Position numbers and translations under genes: made by a program
Notes under the pieces: model-generated
Told to the model about the DNA's origin: nothing
The model's input: the letters and a program-made list of their open reading frames with translations, nothing else
Databases searched by the model: none
NCBI GenBank assembly: GCA_030042795.1
Contig: JASHYZ010000292.1
Location: 1 to 10,674 of the forward strand
Direction of reading: 5' to 3'
From: Terriglobia bacterium
Lineage (GTDB): Bacteria > Acidobacteriota > Terriglobia > UBA7540
Length of the DNA: 10,674 nt
In this document: in pieces, positions 1 through 7,153 of the stretch
Layout: every line of letters begins with the position of its first letter
How positions within the stretch are numbered: position 1 is the stretch's first letter

Positions 1-240
1 GGTATTTAGAGTCACTATCAAGTTCCCACGATTGCATTGGAATCTACCTCACCCCCTCATGTTAGCGCAATTGAAGGGTAGCCGGGTACACATCGGCCTT
101 CTGCGGTACCCCTTGCAGTTTCGATGTACCCGTTACGTCGAGGTTGGACGCAGCGCCTCGCGGTTCGCGCTCCGAAGCAACCCTGAGACGCGTCACACCA
201 GCGCTTCTGCGATACTATAGACTCCGGTTGTGAGACGCGC
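1..240. other. Non-coding leader upstream of the CDF gene
   Basis: I recognise no gene here; the short ORFs on both strands have no family character. Two structures are visible. The first is an imperfect inverted repeat: CGGGTACACATCG at 83-95 faces CGATGTACCCG at 122-132, with a two-base bulge. The second is a 9-bp direct repeat TGAGACGCG at 184-192 and 231-239. Between those repeats lies TACTAT (213-218), which resembles a -10 box, but no convincing -35 stands 16-18 bases upstream. If it is a promoter, the leader would be only about 15 bases. Metal-efflux genes are often metal-regulated, so these dyads could be operator sequence, but that is inference only. Confidence 0.4.
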
Positions 241-1176
241 ATGCACGGTCACTCACACTCGCACGAGCACTCACACTCCCGCCAGGCAAGCTGGGCTATC
301 AAGTTCTCGCTGGCCGTCACTTTCGTGCTGGTCGCCGTCGAATTCGTCGCCGGGCACGCGGGCCGCAGCCTGGCCTTAGTGAGCGACGGCTGGCACAACC
401 TGACGGACGTTCCATCCCTCGGTCTGGCTTGGCTGGCGCTCTACTTTGAGCGCAAGAGTCCGGACCAGCAAAGGACGTACGGTTACCAGCGGGCGGGCGT
501 TCTGGCCGCGTTTGTCAACGCCCTGATCCTCGTAGCCGTGGCCCTCTACATTTGCTATGAAGGTTACCAACGCATCTTGCAGCCCGAGGCCATCTCCACC
601 CGGCTGATGCTTGGTGTAGGTGTGGTGGCGCTGCTGATCAACAGCACTGTGTCTTTCGTCCTAAGCCGCGGCCGGAGCGAGCTGAACCTGCGTGCCGTCT
701 TCATTCACAACCTGGGCGACGCCCTCTCCAACCTCGGCATCATCGCCGGCGCCTGGCTCATCGCCCGCACAGGGGAGCATCTCATCGATCCGCTACTGGC
801 CTTCCTGATCGCCGGCATGGTGCTCTGGGGCACTATCGGCATCATCGCAGACTCCGCCAACATCTTGCTGGAGAGCGCGCCCAAGGGCATGACGCCGCAA
901 GAATTGGCGAAGGTTATGCTGTGCGTGCAAGGCGTGCGCGAAGTGCACGATATTCACGTCTGGAGCCTGGGCTCGAACTCGCACGCCCTGTCCTGCCACG
1001 TGCGAATCCTCGATATGCCGACCTCGGAAACGGAGCGGATCGGCCAGTGCATTCGCGACGCTCTGGCCTTAGAATTCGGCATCCACCACACCACCATCCA
1101 GTTCGAGCACACCCACGAAGCCGGCGATTTTCACAAGTACATGCCGGTGACGGGCCGGGCCGGACGCACGGTTTGA
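241..1176 (+). CDS. Cation diffusion facilitator (CDF) zinc/divalent metal efflux transporter
   Basis: This 311-residue inner-membrane antiporter probably exports Zn2+ (or a similar divalent ion) in exchange for protons. Its length is normal for the CzcD/ZitB branch. The N-terminus is His-rich (MHGHSHSHEHSHS), as often seen in zinc CDFs. About six hydrophobic segments follow (roughly residues 16-38, 43-69, 83-105, 120-141, 152-176, 181-206). The transport site is visible as two HxxxD motifs: H52-D56 in helix 2 (SDGWHNLTD) and H156-D160 in helix 5 (HNLGD). This HD-HD pattern is typical of Zn-selecting members. The cytoplasmic C-terminal domain shows the family signature VHDIHVW (235-241) and a His pair at 282-283. 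The ATG start lies directly before the His-rich tail; the ribosome site is weak (GAG about seven bases upstream). The gene stands 121 bases before the next + gene and may be monocistronic. The metal specificity is inferred. Confidence 0.93.
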   Translation: MHGHSHSHEHSHSRQASWAIKFSLAVTFVLVAVEFVAGHAGRSLALVSDGWHNLTDVPSLGLAWLALYFERKSPDQQRTYGYQRAGVLAAFVNALILVAVALYICYEGYQRILQPEAISTRLMLGVGVVALLINSTVSFVLSRGRSELNLRAVFIHNLGDALSNLGIIAGAWLIARTGEHLIDPLLAFLIAGMVLWGTIGIIADSANILLESAPKGMTPQELAKVMLCVQGVREVHDIHVWSLGSNSHALSCHVRILDMPTSETERIGQCIRDALALEFGIHHTTIQFEHTHEAGDFHKYMPVTGRAGRTV

Positions 1177-1246
1177 AAGACGCGCAGCGCGCGGAACAGC
1201 CCGCGGCGCCGGTCTATGATGGAGAGTCTGGGGACTTCCTGCCACC

Positions 1247-1264
1247 GAAGGAGCTACGCAACTG
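1247..1264 (+). promoter_or_regulatory. Strong Shine-Dalgarno facing a CTG codon upstream of the GTG start
   Basis: GAAGGAG at 1247-1253 is the best ribosome site before the large exported protein. No ATG, GTG or TTG in the reading frame lies at a suitable distance. The in-frame codon eight bases downstream is CTG (1262-1264). The first conventional in-frame start is GTG at 1298, which has only a weak GAG four bases before it. Starting at CTG would add 12 residues (ARDEKRLQPSG-type n-region) in front of the SRRAFLA Tat motif, which is compatible with Tat signal peptides. The in-frame stop at 1217-1219 bounds any extension. Confidence 0.4.
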
Positions 1265-1297
1265 GCGAGAGACGAAAAACGGCTGCAGCCGAGCGGC

Positions 1298-4200
1298 GTG
1301 AGCCGCCGAGCTTTCCTGGCGCGTTCGCTCTGCTGGGCTCCAGGCGTCCTCATCTCCGCGCCTCTGCTGAACCACGGCTTCGCGGCGGAATGGTCGTCTG
1401 GGGCTAATGCTCGTGCGGATGCAGATTTTGCCGATCGTCAGGATTTTAGAATCACTCCGCATTATCGCCTCCGGCCCCCACTCGACGATATTCTCCGGAA
1501 GGTTGAGCCCGGCCTCGATGCCTTCATCAGCGAAAAGTACGCTGAAGAGATTGAGGCCGTGCTGGCAACGTGGAGCGCCGCCCTGTTGGAATCGCCGGCC
1601 GGGGCTGCAACAATCGGCGATTCAATCATGCCTGACTTCGAGGGATCGAGTCTTCGCCCCACGCAGCATTTGCCTTTGCGGCCCCTGGCAGGTCTCGAAG
1701 TCTACCGCAACACATTCCCGGAAACGACGAACACGGGAAAGCAGACTTTCCTCGCGGAGCTGCAATCCTTCACCAGCGCTTTTTCGAAGATCCTGACCGC
1801 TGAGTTCAAGCTGACGGCGACATCGATCTCCGTCGGAGCGGCGCCGAACACGATCACGGCTCAGACGCGTGTTCGCTACGACCTCGTGGGCACGGGCTCT
1901 GGTTTCTTCCGCGGCGAGCGGGTCGGCGAGTGGGCGATCGAATGGGAGAGTGACCCGGCGGGGAATTGGCGAGCTCGAAAGTGGCAGGCGCTCGAAGAAA
2001 CTGAGAGCCGCGCTGCATCCCCGATCTTCATCGATATCACCGCCCAAGCTCTGGGTGGCAACGCGTCCTACAAGGCCCAACTGATGCCGGGGATTGATTA
2101 CTGGCGGACGATCCTGGACGGCGCCAGCCACATCGACGTTTACGGTAACAACGGCATCTGCTGCGGAGACATCGACAACGACGGGTTTGATGATCTCTAC
2201 GTGTGCCAGCCGGCCGGGCTCCCCAACCGGCTTTATCGCAATCGCGGCGACGGGACATTCGAAGACATCACCGAACCGGCAGGCGTGGGCGTGCTCGACA
2301 ATTGCCCCTGCGCACTATTTGCAGACATTGACAACGATGGGCATGAGGACCTGATTGTGGTGCGTGTCGACGGGCCTCTGCTGTTTCTCAATCAAGGCAA
2401 CGGCCGCTTTCGCCTGAAGCCGGATGCCTTCCGATTTGCAAGCGCCCCGCAAGGCACGTTCACCGGTGCAGCGCTCGCGGATTACGATCGCGACGGCTTT
2501 CTCGATATCTATTTCTGCCTTTACAGCTACTACCTGGGGCTCGACCAATACCACTTTCCCGCGCCGTACTACGACGCGCAGAACGGTCCGCCGAACTTCA
2601 TGATGCGCAACAACGGCGACGGCACCTTCACGGATGTGACCGCCTCCTCCGGCATGAACCAGAACAATAACCGCTACAGCTTCATGTGCGGCTGGTGTGA
2701 TTACAACAGCGATGGCTGGCCAGACTGCTACGTGGTGAACGATTTCGGCAAGAAGAACCTTTACCGCAACAACGGAAACGGCACTTTCACTGACGTGGCT
2801 CACGAGGCCGGCGTGGAGGACGTGGGAGCCGGCATGAGCGTGAGCTGGTGGGACTACGACAATGATGGCCGTCAGGATCTCTACGTGGCCGACATGTGGA
2901 CGGCGGACGGCGAGCGCGTAAGTGCGCAACCCGCGTTCGCGAACGGCGCGGCGAACGAGATTCGTGGCATGCTTCGCAAACATGCCATGGGAAACTCGTT
3001 GTTTCACAATGAAGGCAACGGCCGCTTCTCCGACGCCACCCGTGCCTCAGGCACTGGGATGGGCCGCTGGGCCTGGTCGAGCGACTCCTGGGACTTCGAC
3101 CACGACGGCTACCCTGACCTGTATATCGCGAATGGCATGATCTCCGGCTCCAGCCAGCGCGATCTTTCGGGCTTCTTTTGGCGCCAGGTCGTCGCCGAAA
3201 CCCCATTCAAGCCCGAGCCCACGCCTAAGTACGAGCAGGGTTGGAACGCGATCAACGAGTTGATTCGCGCCGATGGCACATGGTCCGGCTACGAGCGGAA
3301 CAACTTTTACGCCAACAACCGCGACGGGACATTTTCCGACGTGTCTGGCAGCGTTGGCCTCGACTTTATCGAGGATAGTCGCGCCTTTGCGTTGGCGGAT
3401 TTTGACCATGACGGCAGGCTCGAAGTGTTCCTCAAGAATCGCAGCGGCCCTCAATTGCGCATCCTCAGAAACGAGCTGGCAGGCTCGGCGAACGCAATAT
3501 CGTTCCGGCTGCAGGGCCGCAAAAGCAATCGCGACGCCATCGGGACGTTGGTCACCGTGGAATGCAGTAAGCTGCGCCAGATCAGATTTCTGCAAGCGGG
3601 TTCCGGATTTCTTTCGCAGCATTCCAAAGAGCTCTTCTTTGGCCTTGGACCTGAGCCAGGTCCGGTGCGCGCCACCGTGCGCTGGCCGAGCGGCGCCGTC
3701 CAGAAGTTTGAAAGCTTGCCCGCGGCGCATCGCATCTTGATTGAAGAAGGTTCCGACGAGTTTCGCATCGAGCCCTTTCGTGGCGTTGCGCACACATCGA
3801 ATCCCAATGCCGAGCCGGCGGAGCAAGTGCCGCCGCCGCTGCCTTCCGCAGCTGAGACGTGGCTGCTGGCGCCGCTCAACGCCCCTGATTTTTCGCTTAC
3901 CGGCGTTGAGGGGCATCCGTACTCGCTGCCCGGATTGCGCAGCGGTGCCGTGCTGCTCTACCTGTGGGCGTTGAAGGCGCCGGCTGCCACGTACCAGTTG
4001 CAAGGCCTCCAGCAGCGTCAGACAAAGTGGGCCTCAGACGGGCTGAAGTTGCTGGCCCTCAACATTGACGATCCCGGTCAGGCAGATCTGGTGCGCGCTT
4101 ATGTTCGTGAGCACGGGATTTCCTTCCCCGTTCTCATCGCCACCGAAGAGACCATCGCCGTCTACAACATCATCTACCGTTACCTCTTTGACCGGCGGCG

Positions 4201-5143
4201 GGACCTTGGGATTCCCGCGTCGTTTCTGGTTGACCCGCATGGCTCCATCGTCAAGGTCTATCAAGGCCCGCTGCCACTCGATCGAGTGGAGGACGATGCT
4301 CGCCAGATTCCGCAGAGCGCGGCCGAGCGCATGACGAAGGGGCTTCCTTTTCCGGGCGACTGCTACGCTGGCGAGTTCAGTCACAATCACTTCACCTATG
4401 CGCTGATTTTCCTGGAGCGCGGCTACTTTGATCAGGCGCTCACTTTCTGCAGGCTTGCGCTGGAGAAGGAGCCGCAGAGCGCTGAAGTGCACTATCTGCT
4501 GGGCATGACTTACCTCAAGAAAGAGATGCCCAACCAAGCGCGCGGCAACTTTGAACGGGCGCTGAAGTTTCCGCCCGCTTATCCCGATACTTGGTCGAAC
4601 GCCTGGAACAATCTCGGCATGCTGGCGGCACAGGCAGGCCAAGATGACGAGGCCATCAAGAATCTTCAGGAGGCGATCCGTCAGAATCCTAACAACGTGA
4701 TCGTGCTGGATAACCTCGGAAGCGTTTATCGCCGCCAGGGCCGCTGGGCGGAAGCTCAGGCAGCGCTGGAATCCGCGTTGCAGGTTGACCCCGAAGACGC
4801 CGACGCCAACTACGGCTTGGGCATGGTGTTTGCCCAGCAGAACAATGGTGCGCAGGCGTATCAGTACCTCACGAAGGCATTGCAAATTCGCCCCGAATAT
4901 CCCGACGCCTTGAACAATCTGGGGGTGCTCGCGGTGCGCACCCGGCGTCTTGACGAAGCCGTCGCCACGCTTAGCCAGTGCGTTCGCGTCGCGCCGCAGT
5001 ATGACCAGTGTTACCTCAACCTCGCCAAGGTGTACATGGTTCAAGGTGACACCGCCAAGGCCAAGACCGTGCTCCAGCAACTCCTCAGCCACCATCCGGG
5101 CCACAAGCTGGCTCAAGAGATGTTGGAGCAACTCGATCATTGA
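1298..5143 (+). CDS. Tat-exported FG-GAP/VCBS-ASPIC/UnbV-TlpA-like-TPR protein (CRTAC1-type)
   Basis: This is a 1281-residue, probably periplasmic or cell-surface multidomain protein. Residues 1-30 form a twin-arginine signal (SRRAFLARS, then a hydrophobic stretch and an Ala-rich cleavage region). Residues about 50-240 are not recognised. A beta-propeller-like region follows, with seven Ca-binding-type DxDxDG motifs at 291, 343, 395, 468 (D-Y-N-S-D-G variant), 519, 599 and 701. An ASPIC/UnbV domain covers about 745-816 (RDAIGT, QAGSGFLSQ, VRWPSG). A peroxiredoxin/TlpA-like fold covers about 858-990 (APDFSL, GIPASFLVDPHG), but the usual WCxxC site reads WALKAPAA. About six TPR units fill 1028-1280. 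Such fusions are known mainly from Acidobacteriota and Planctomycetes and have no established function. Protein-protein or glycan binding in the envelope is inferred. GTG is the first standard start in frame; a CTG start at 1262 is possible. Confidence 0.9.
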   Translation: MSRRAFLARSLCWAPGVLISAPLLNHGFAAEWSSGANARADADFADRQDFRITPHYRLRPPLDDILRKVEPGLDAFISEKYAEEIEAVLATWSAALLESPAGAATIGDSIMPDFEGSSLRPTQHLPLRPLAGLEVYRNTFPETTNTGKQTFLAELQSFTSAFSKILTAEFKLTATSISVGAAPNTITAQTRVRYDLVGTGSGFFRGERVGEWAIEWESDPAGNWRARKWQALEETESRAASPIFIDITAQALGGNASYKAQLMPGIDYWRTILDGASHIDVYGNNGICCGDIDNDGFDDLYVCQPAGLPNRLYRNRGDGTFEDITEPAGVGVLDNCPCALFADIDNDGHEDLIVVRVDGPLLFLNQGNGRFRLKPDAFRFASAPQGTFTGAALADYDRDGFLDIYFCLYSYYLGLDQYHFPAPYYDAQNGPPNFMMRNNGDGTFTDVTASSGMNQNNNRYSFMCGWCDYNSDGWPDCYVVNDFGKKNLYRNNGNGTFTDVAHEAGVEDVGAGMSVSWWDYDNDGRQDLYVADMWTADGERVSAQPAFANGAANEIRGMLRKHAMGNSLFHNEGNGRFSDATRASGTGMGRWAWSSDSWDFDHDGYPDLYIANGMISGSSQRDLSGFFWRQVVAETPFKPEPTPKYEQGWNAINELIRADGTWSGYERNNFYANNRDGTFSDVSGSVGLDFIEDSRAFALADFDHDGRLEVFLKNRSGPQLRILRNELAGSANAISFRLQGRKSNRDAIGTLVTVECSKLRQIRFLQAGSGFLSQHSKELFFGLGPEPGPVRATVRWPSGAVQKFESLPAAHRILIEEGSDEFRIEPFRGVAHTSNPNAEPAEQVPPPLPSAAETWLLAPLNAPDFSLTGVEGHPYSLPGLRSGAVLLYLWALKAPAATYQLQGLQQRQTKWASDGLKLLALNIDDPGQADLVRAYVREHGISFPVLIATEETIAVYNIIYRYLFDRRRDLGIPASFLVDPHGSIVKVYQGPLPLDRVEDDARQIPQSAAERMTKGLPFPGDCYAGEFSHNHFTYALIFLERGYFDQALTFCRLALEKEPQSAEVHYLLGMTYLKKEMPNQARGNFERALKFPPAYPDTWSNAWNNLGMLAAQAGQDDEAIKNLQEAIRQNPNNVIVLDNLGSVYRRQGRWAEAQAALESALQVDPEDADANYGLGMVFAQQNNGAQAYQYLTKALQIRPEYPDALNNLGVLAVRTRRLDEAVATLSQCVRVAPQYDQCYLNLAKVYMVQGDTAKAKTVLQQLLSHHPGHKLAQEMLEQLDH

Positions 5144-5190
5144 CCCGTGAGAATGTCCAACCGGTGTACAATCGCCGTTGGTCAAAGCCT

Positions 5191-5298
5191 GGAGCGCGGG
5201 CGTCTCGCCGGTCGCCTCAGTTTCTCAGTTCGGAGTTTAATCGCGGAGGGTGCGGAACTCCGAACTGGCGAGGGCAACGGGTGAGACGCCCGCGCTCC
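5191..5298. repeat. 108-base nested palindromic repeat element
   Basis: The outer arms are 16 bp and perfect: GGAGCGCGGGCGTCTC at 5191-5206 against its reverse complement at 5283-5298. They extend to 19 pairs if one G-T pair is allowed. Inside lies a second perfect 12-bp inverted repeat, CAGTTCGGAGTT at 5226-5237 with AACTCCGAACTG at 5256-5267. An alternative short pairing is TCGCC (5212-5216) with GGCGA (5267-5271). The unit could fold as one long hairpin. It lies between two + strand genes, 47 bases after the stop of the FG-GAP protein, and a T-rich stretch (ATTCTTTTTC) follows ten bases beyond it. It may act as a terminator or mRNA stabiliser, or be a REP/MITE-like dispersed repeat. The right arm recurs in degraded form at 7131-7152. 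Confidence 0.75.
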
Positions 5299-5371
5299 CA
5301 AGGGATTCTTTTTCAGTCTGCTGAGAATTGAATACCGATCACGGAGAAGCGGAGAGAACAGCGCCAGAGTT

Positions 5372-6580
5372 ATGCCCACTCATGTTGTGCCGGCTCTCGG
5401 CATCATCGTCATTCTGGGTGCTGCTTTGCTCCTCTCCAATAACCGGCGCGCGGTGAGTCCACGGGTGGTGGGCTGGGGCCTCGGCCTGCAGCTTCTGCTG
5501 GCGCTGTTTGTGTTGCGAACGCGCGTGGGATATTCGGTGCTGGATGCCGCCTCGCGCGCCGCGGTGTGGCTGCTCAACTTTTCCTTCGCGGGTTCCCGGT
5601 TTGTCTTCGGGCCCTTGGGCGACTCGCGCAGCAATCTGGGTGTGATCTTCGCCTTCCAGGTGCTGCCCATGATCATCTACGTTGCCTGTCTTTCGGCCGT
5701 CCTTTACTACCTGCGCATTTTGCCCGCTCTGGTGCGGCTCACGGGCTTGGTAATGTCGAAGCTGATGCGGACGAGCGGCGCCGAATCCCTGGAAGTGGCG
5801 GCCAGCATTGTGCTGGGACAGACAGAAGCGCCGCTGGTGATCCGGCCCTACCTCGATGACCTCACTGAGTCCGAGTTGATGACCATTATGACAGCCGGCA
5901 TGGCGCACGTCTCTGGAGCCACTCTTGGAGCTTATATTCTGTTCGGGGCCGATGCCCGCCATCTGCTGACAGCCGTCTTCATGACGGCGCCCGGCACCAT
6001 TTTGCTTTCCAAGATTCTGATTCCGGAGACAGCCTTGGCCAAGACCGCCGGCCAAACCCGCCTGGAACTGGAAAAGCGCGACGTGAACGTGCTCGATGCT
6101 GCCTCGCACGGTGTTACCGACGGCCTGTTTCTTGCTTTGAATGTGGGAGCGGTGCTCATCGCCTTCGTTGCTCTCGTGTATCTCAGCAACGGCATCCTCA
6201 GCGTCCTCCACACTCACATTGATCTGCAGTGGATTTTCGGCCACTTGCTGGCGCCCGTAGCGTGGTTGCTGGGTGTACCCTGGCGTGACGCGCTGGCCGT
6301 AGGCAATCTGATGGGCACGAAACTCGTCCTTAATGAATTCGTGGCCTTTTCGCTCCTCGGACCTCTGAAAGGGCACATCGCTGCGCGCTCCTTCACCATC
6401 GCAACTTACGCGCTTTGCGGCTTTGCAAACTTCTCCTCCATCGGAGTACAAATCGGGGGCATCGGAGCGCTCGCTCCCACTCGCAAACGAGACTTGGCAC
6501 GCCTCGGTTTCCGCGCCCTGCTCGCTGGAACGCTGGCCAACTATCTCGCCGCCGCGATAGCAGGCTTGCTGCTGACGTGA
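5372..6580 (+). CDS. nupC: Concentrative nucleoside transporter (NupC/CNT family)
   Basis: This 402-residue inner-membrane symporter of the CNT family takes up nucleosides using an ion gradient; the length is typical of bacterial members. It is hydrophobic throughout. The nucleoside-binding signatures are clear: GQTEAP at 149-154 (Q150, T151, E152), NEFVAF at 321-326 (N321, E322), and GFANFSSIG at 350-358 (N353, S356). These match the GQTE, E and NxxS residues that contact nucleoside in the Vibrio cholerae homologue. By spacing from GQTE, the position of the sodium-site Asn in that protein is Ser145 here, so whether H+ or Na+ drives uptake is open. ATG 5372 is the first sensible start; GAG sits only two bases before it, and purine-rich GGAGAG is about 15 bases away. 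A cytidine deaminase gene follows 67 bases downstream on the same strand, which supports a role in pyrimidine nucleoside salvage. Confidence 0.93.
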   Translation: MPTHVVPALGIIVILGAALLLSNNRRAVSPRVVGWGLGLQLLLALFVLRTRVGYSVLDAASRAAVWLLNFSFAGSRFVFGPLGDSRSNLGVIFAFQVLPMIIYVACLSAVLYYLRILPALVRLTGLVMSKLMRTSGAESLEVAASIVLGQTEAPLVIRPYLDDLTESELMTIMTAGMAHVSGATLGAYILFGADARHLLTAVFMTAPGTILLSKILIPETALAKTAGQTRLELEKRDVNVLDAASHGVTDGLFLALNVGAVLIAFVALVYLSNGILSVLHTHIDLQWIFGHLLAPVAWLLGVPWRDALAVGNLMGTKLVLNEFVAFSLLGPLKGHIAARSFTIATYALCGFANFSSIGVQIGGIGALAPTRKRDLARLGFRALLAGTLANYLAAAIAGLLLT

Positions 6581-6647
6581 AGCGGGAAACGAAATTCGAA
6601 ACCTGACAATCGAAGCTGAATGCGTTCCGTATAGGGGGCAGTGAACG

Positions 6648-7043
6648 ATGTCTGAGTACCTGGTGAAGGCCGCGCTGGATGCCCGTCTCAACGCGGTGGC
6701 GCCTTATTCAAACTTCAAGGTCGGCGCGGCACTCCTCACGCCTGAAGGCAAGATCTATACCGGCTGCAACGTGGAAAACGCCACTTACGGCCTCTCGGTG
6801 TGCGCTGAGCGCGTGGCCCTGTGGAAAGCTCTTTCCGAAGGCGAGCGCACTTTCAGTCGAATCGCGGTGGCGACTGATAGCCTGCGGCCAGCCCCTCCGT
6901 GCGGGGCCTGCCGCCAGCTTCTTTGGGAGTTCGCCGGCGACGTCGAGGTGGTTCTGGTGAACCTCCAAGGCAAAAACGAGACGTTCCAACTGGCGGCCTT
7001 GTTTCCGGAGGCGTTCGACCGCCACTTCACTGCAGGTGTTTGA
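6648..7043 (+). CDS. cdd: Cytidine deaminase, tetrameric zinc type
   Basis: This 131-residue cytosolic enzyme hydrolytically deaminates cytidine and deoxycytidine to uridine and deoxyuridine. All family motifs are present: PYSNFKVGAAL (19-29) and NVEN (41-44), which hold the nucleoside; the zinc and proton-shuttle motif CAE (C52, E54); and PCGAC (C85, C88), giving three zinc-binding cysteines as in homotetrameric CDAs. The end of the protein carries LFPEAF, the usual C-terminal motif. The length is normal and no key residue is missing. The gene lies 67 bases after the nucleoside transporter on the same strand and is probably co-transcribed, so imported cytidine can be used directly. A G-rich AGGGGG stands about 11 bases before the ATG. 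It faces a convergent gene downstream across 110 bases. Confidence 0.96.
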   Translation: MSEYLVKAALDARLNAVAPYSNFKVGAALLTPEGKIYTGCNVENATYGLSVCAERVALWKALSEGERTFSRIAVATDSLRPAPPCGACRQLLWEFAGDVEVVLVNLQGKNETFQLAALFPEAFDRHFTAGV

Positions 7044-7130
7044 AGATGTAAGGCCCTTGCTCTTTCTTCGTCGGCAGGCATCACCACTGACGACACATCA
7101 CTGCCTTACTGACGATAGCCGCCGCCTTCG

Positions 7131-7152
7131 GGAACGGGTGAGAGACCCGGGC
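7131..7152. repeat. Degenerate copy of the right arm of the 5191-5298 palindromic repeat
   Basis: This 22-base stretch matches 5274-5295 at 18 positions, including the run AACGGGTGAGA. It lies in the gap between the convergent cdd and dehydratase genes, directly beside the dehydratase stop codon. No left arm is visible in 7044-7130. It contains a small hairpin, CGGGT-GAGAG-ACCCG (7135-7149), without a T-run, so terminator function is doubtful. It may be a decayed or recombined member of the same repeat family. Confidence 0.5.
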
Positions 7153-7153
7153 G

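Noticed and set aside
1189..1206. Intrinsic terminator after the CDF gene
   Set aside because: CGCGG-AACAGC-CCGCG forms a short hairpin but no T-run follows it.
3047..5185. Long - strand open frames (3047-4003 and 4034-5185) opposite the FG-GAP/TPR gene
   Set aside because: They are antisense to conserved domains on the + strand, have no family features, and end and begin without ribosome sites that I can see.
5339..6691. 450-codon open frame on the - strand across the nucleoside transporter
   Set aside because: It mirrors the transporter gene, whose CNT motifs are unmistakable. The antisense product is His/Gln/Arg-rich with no recognisable domain, as expected from GC-rich third positions.
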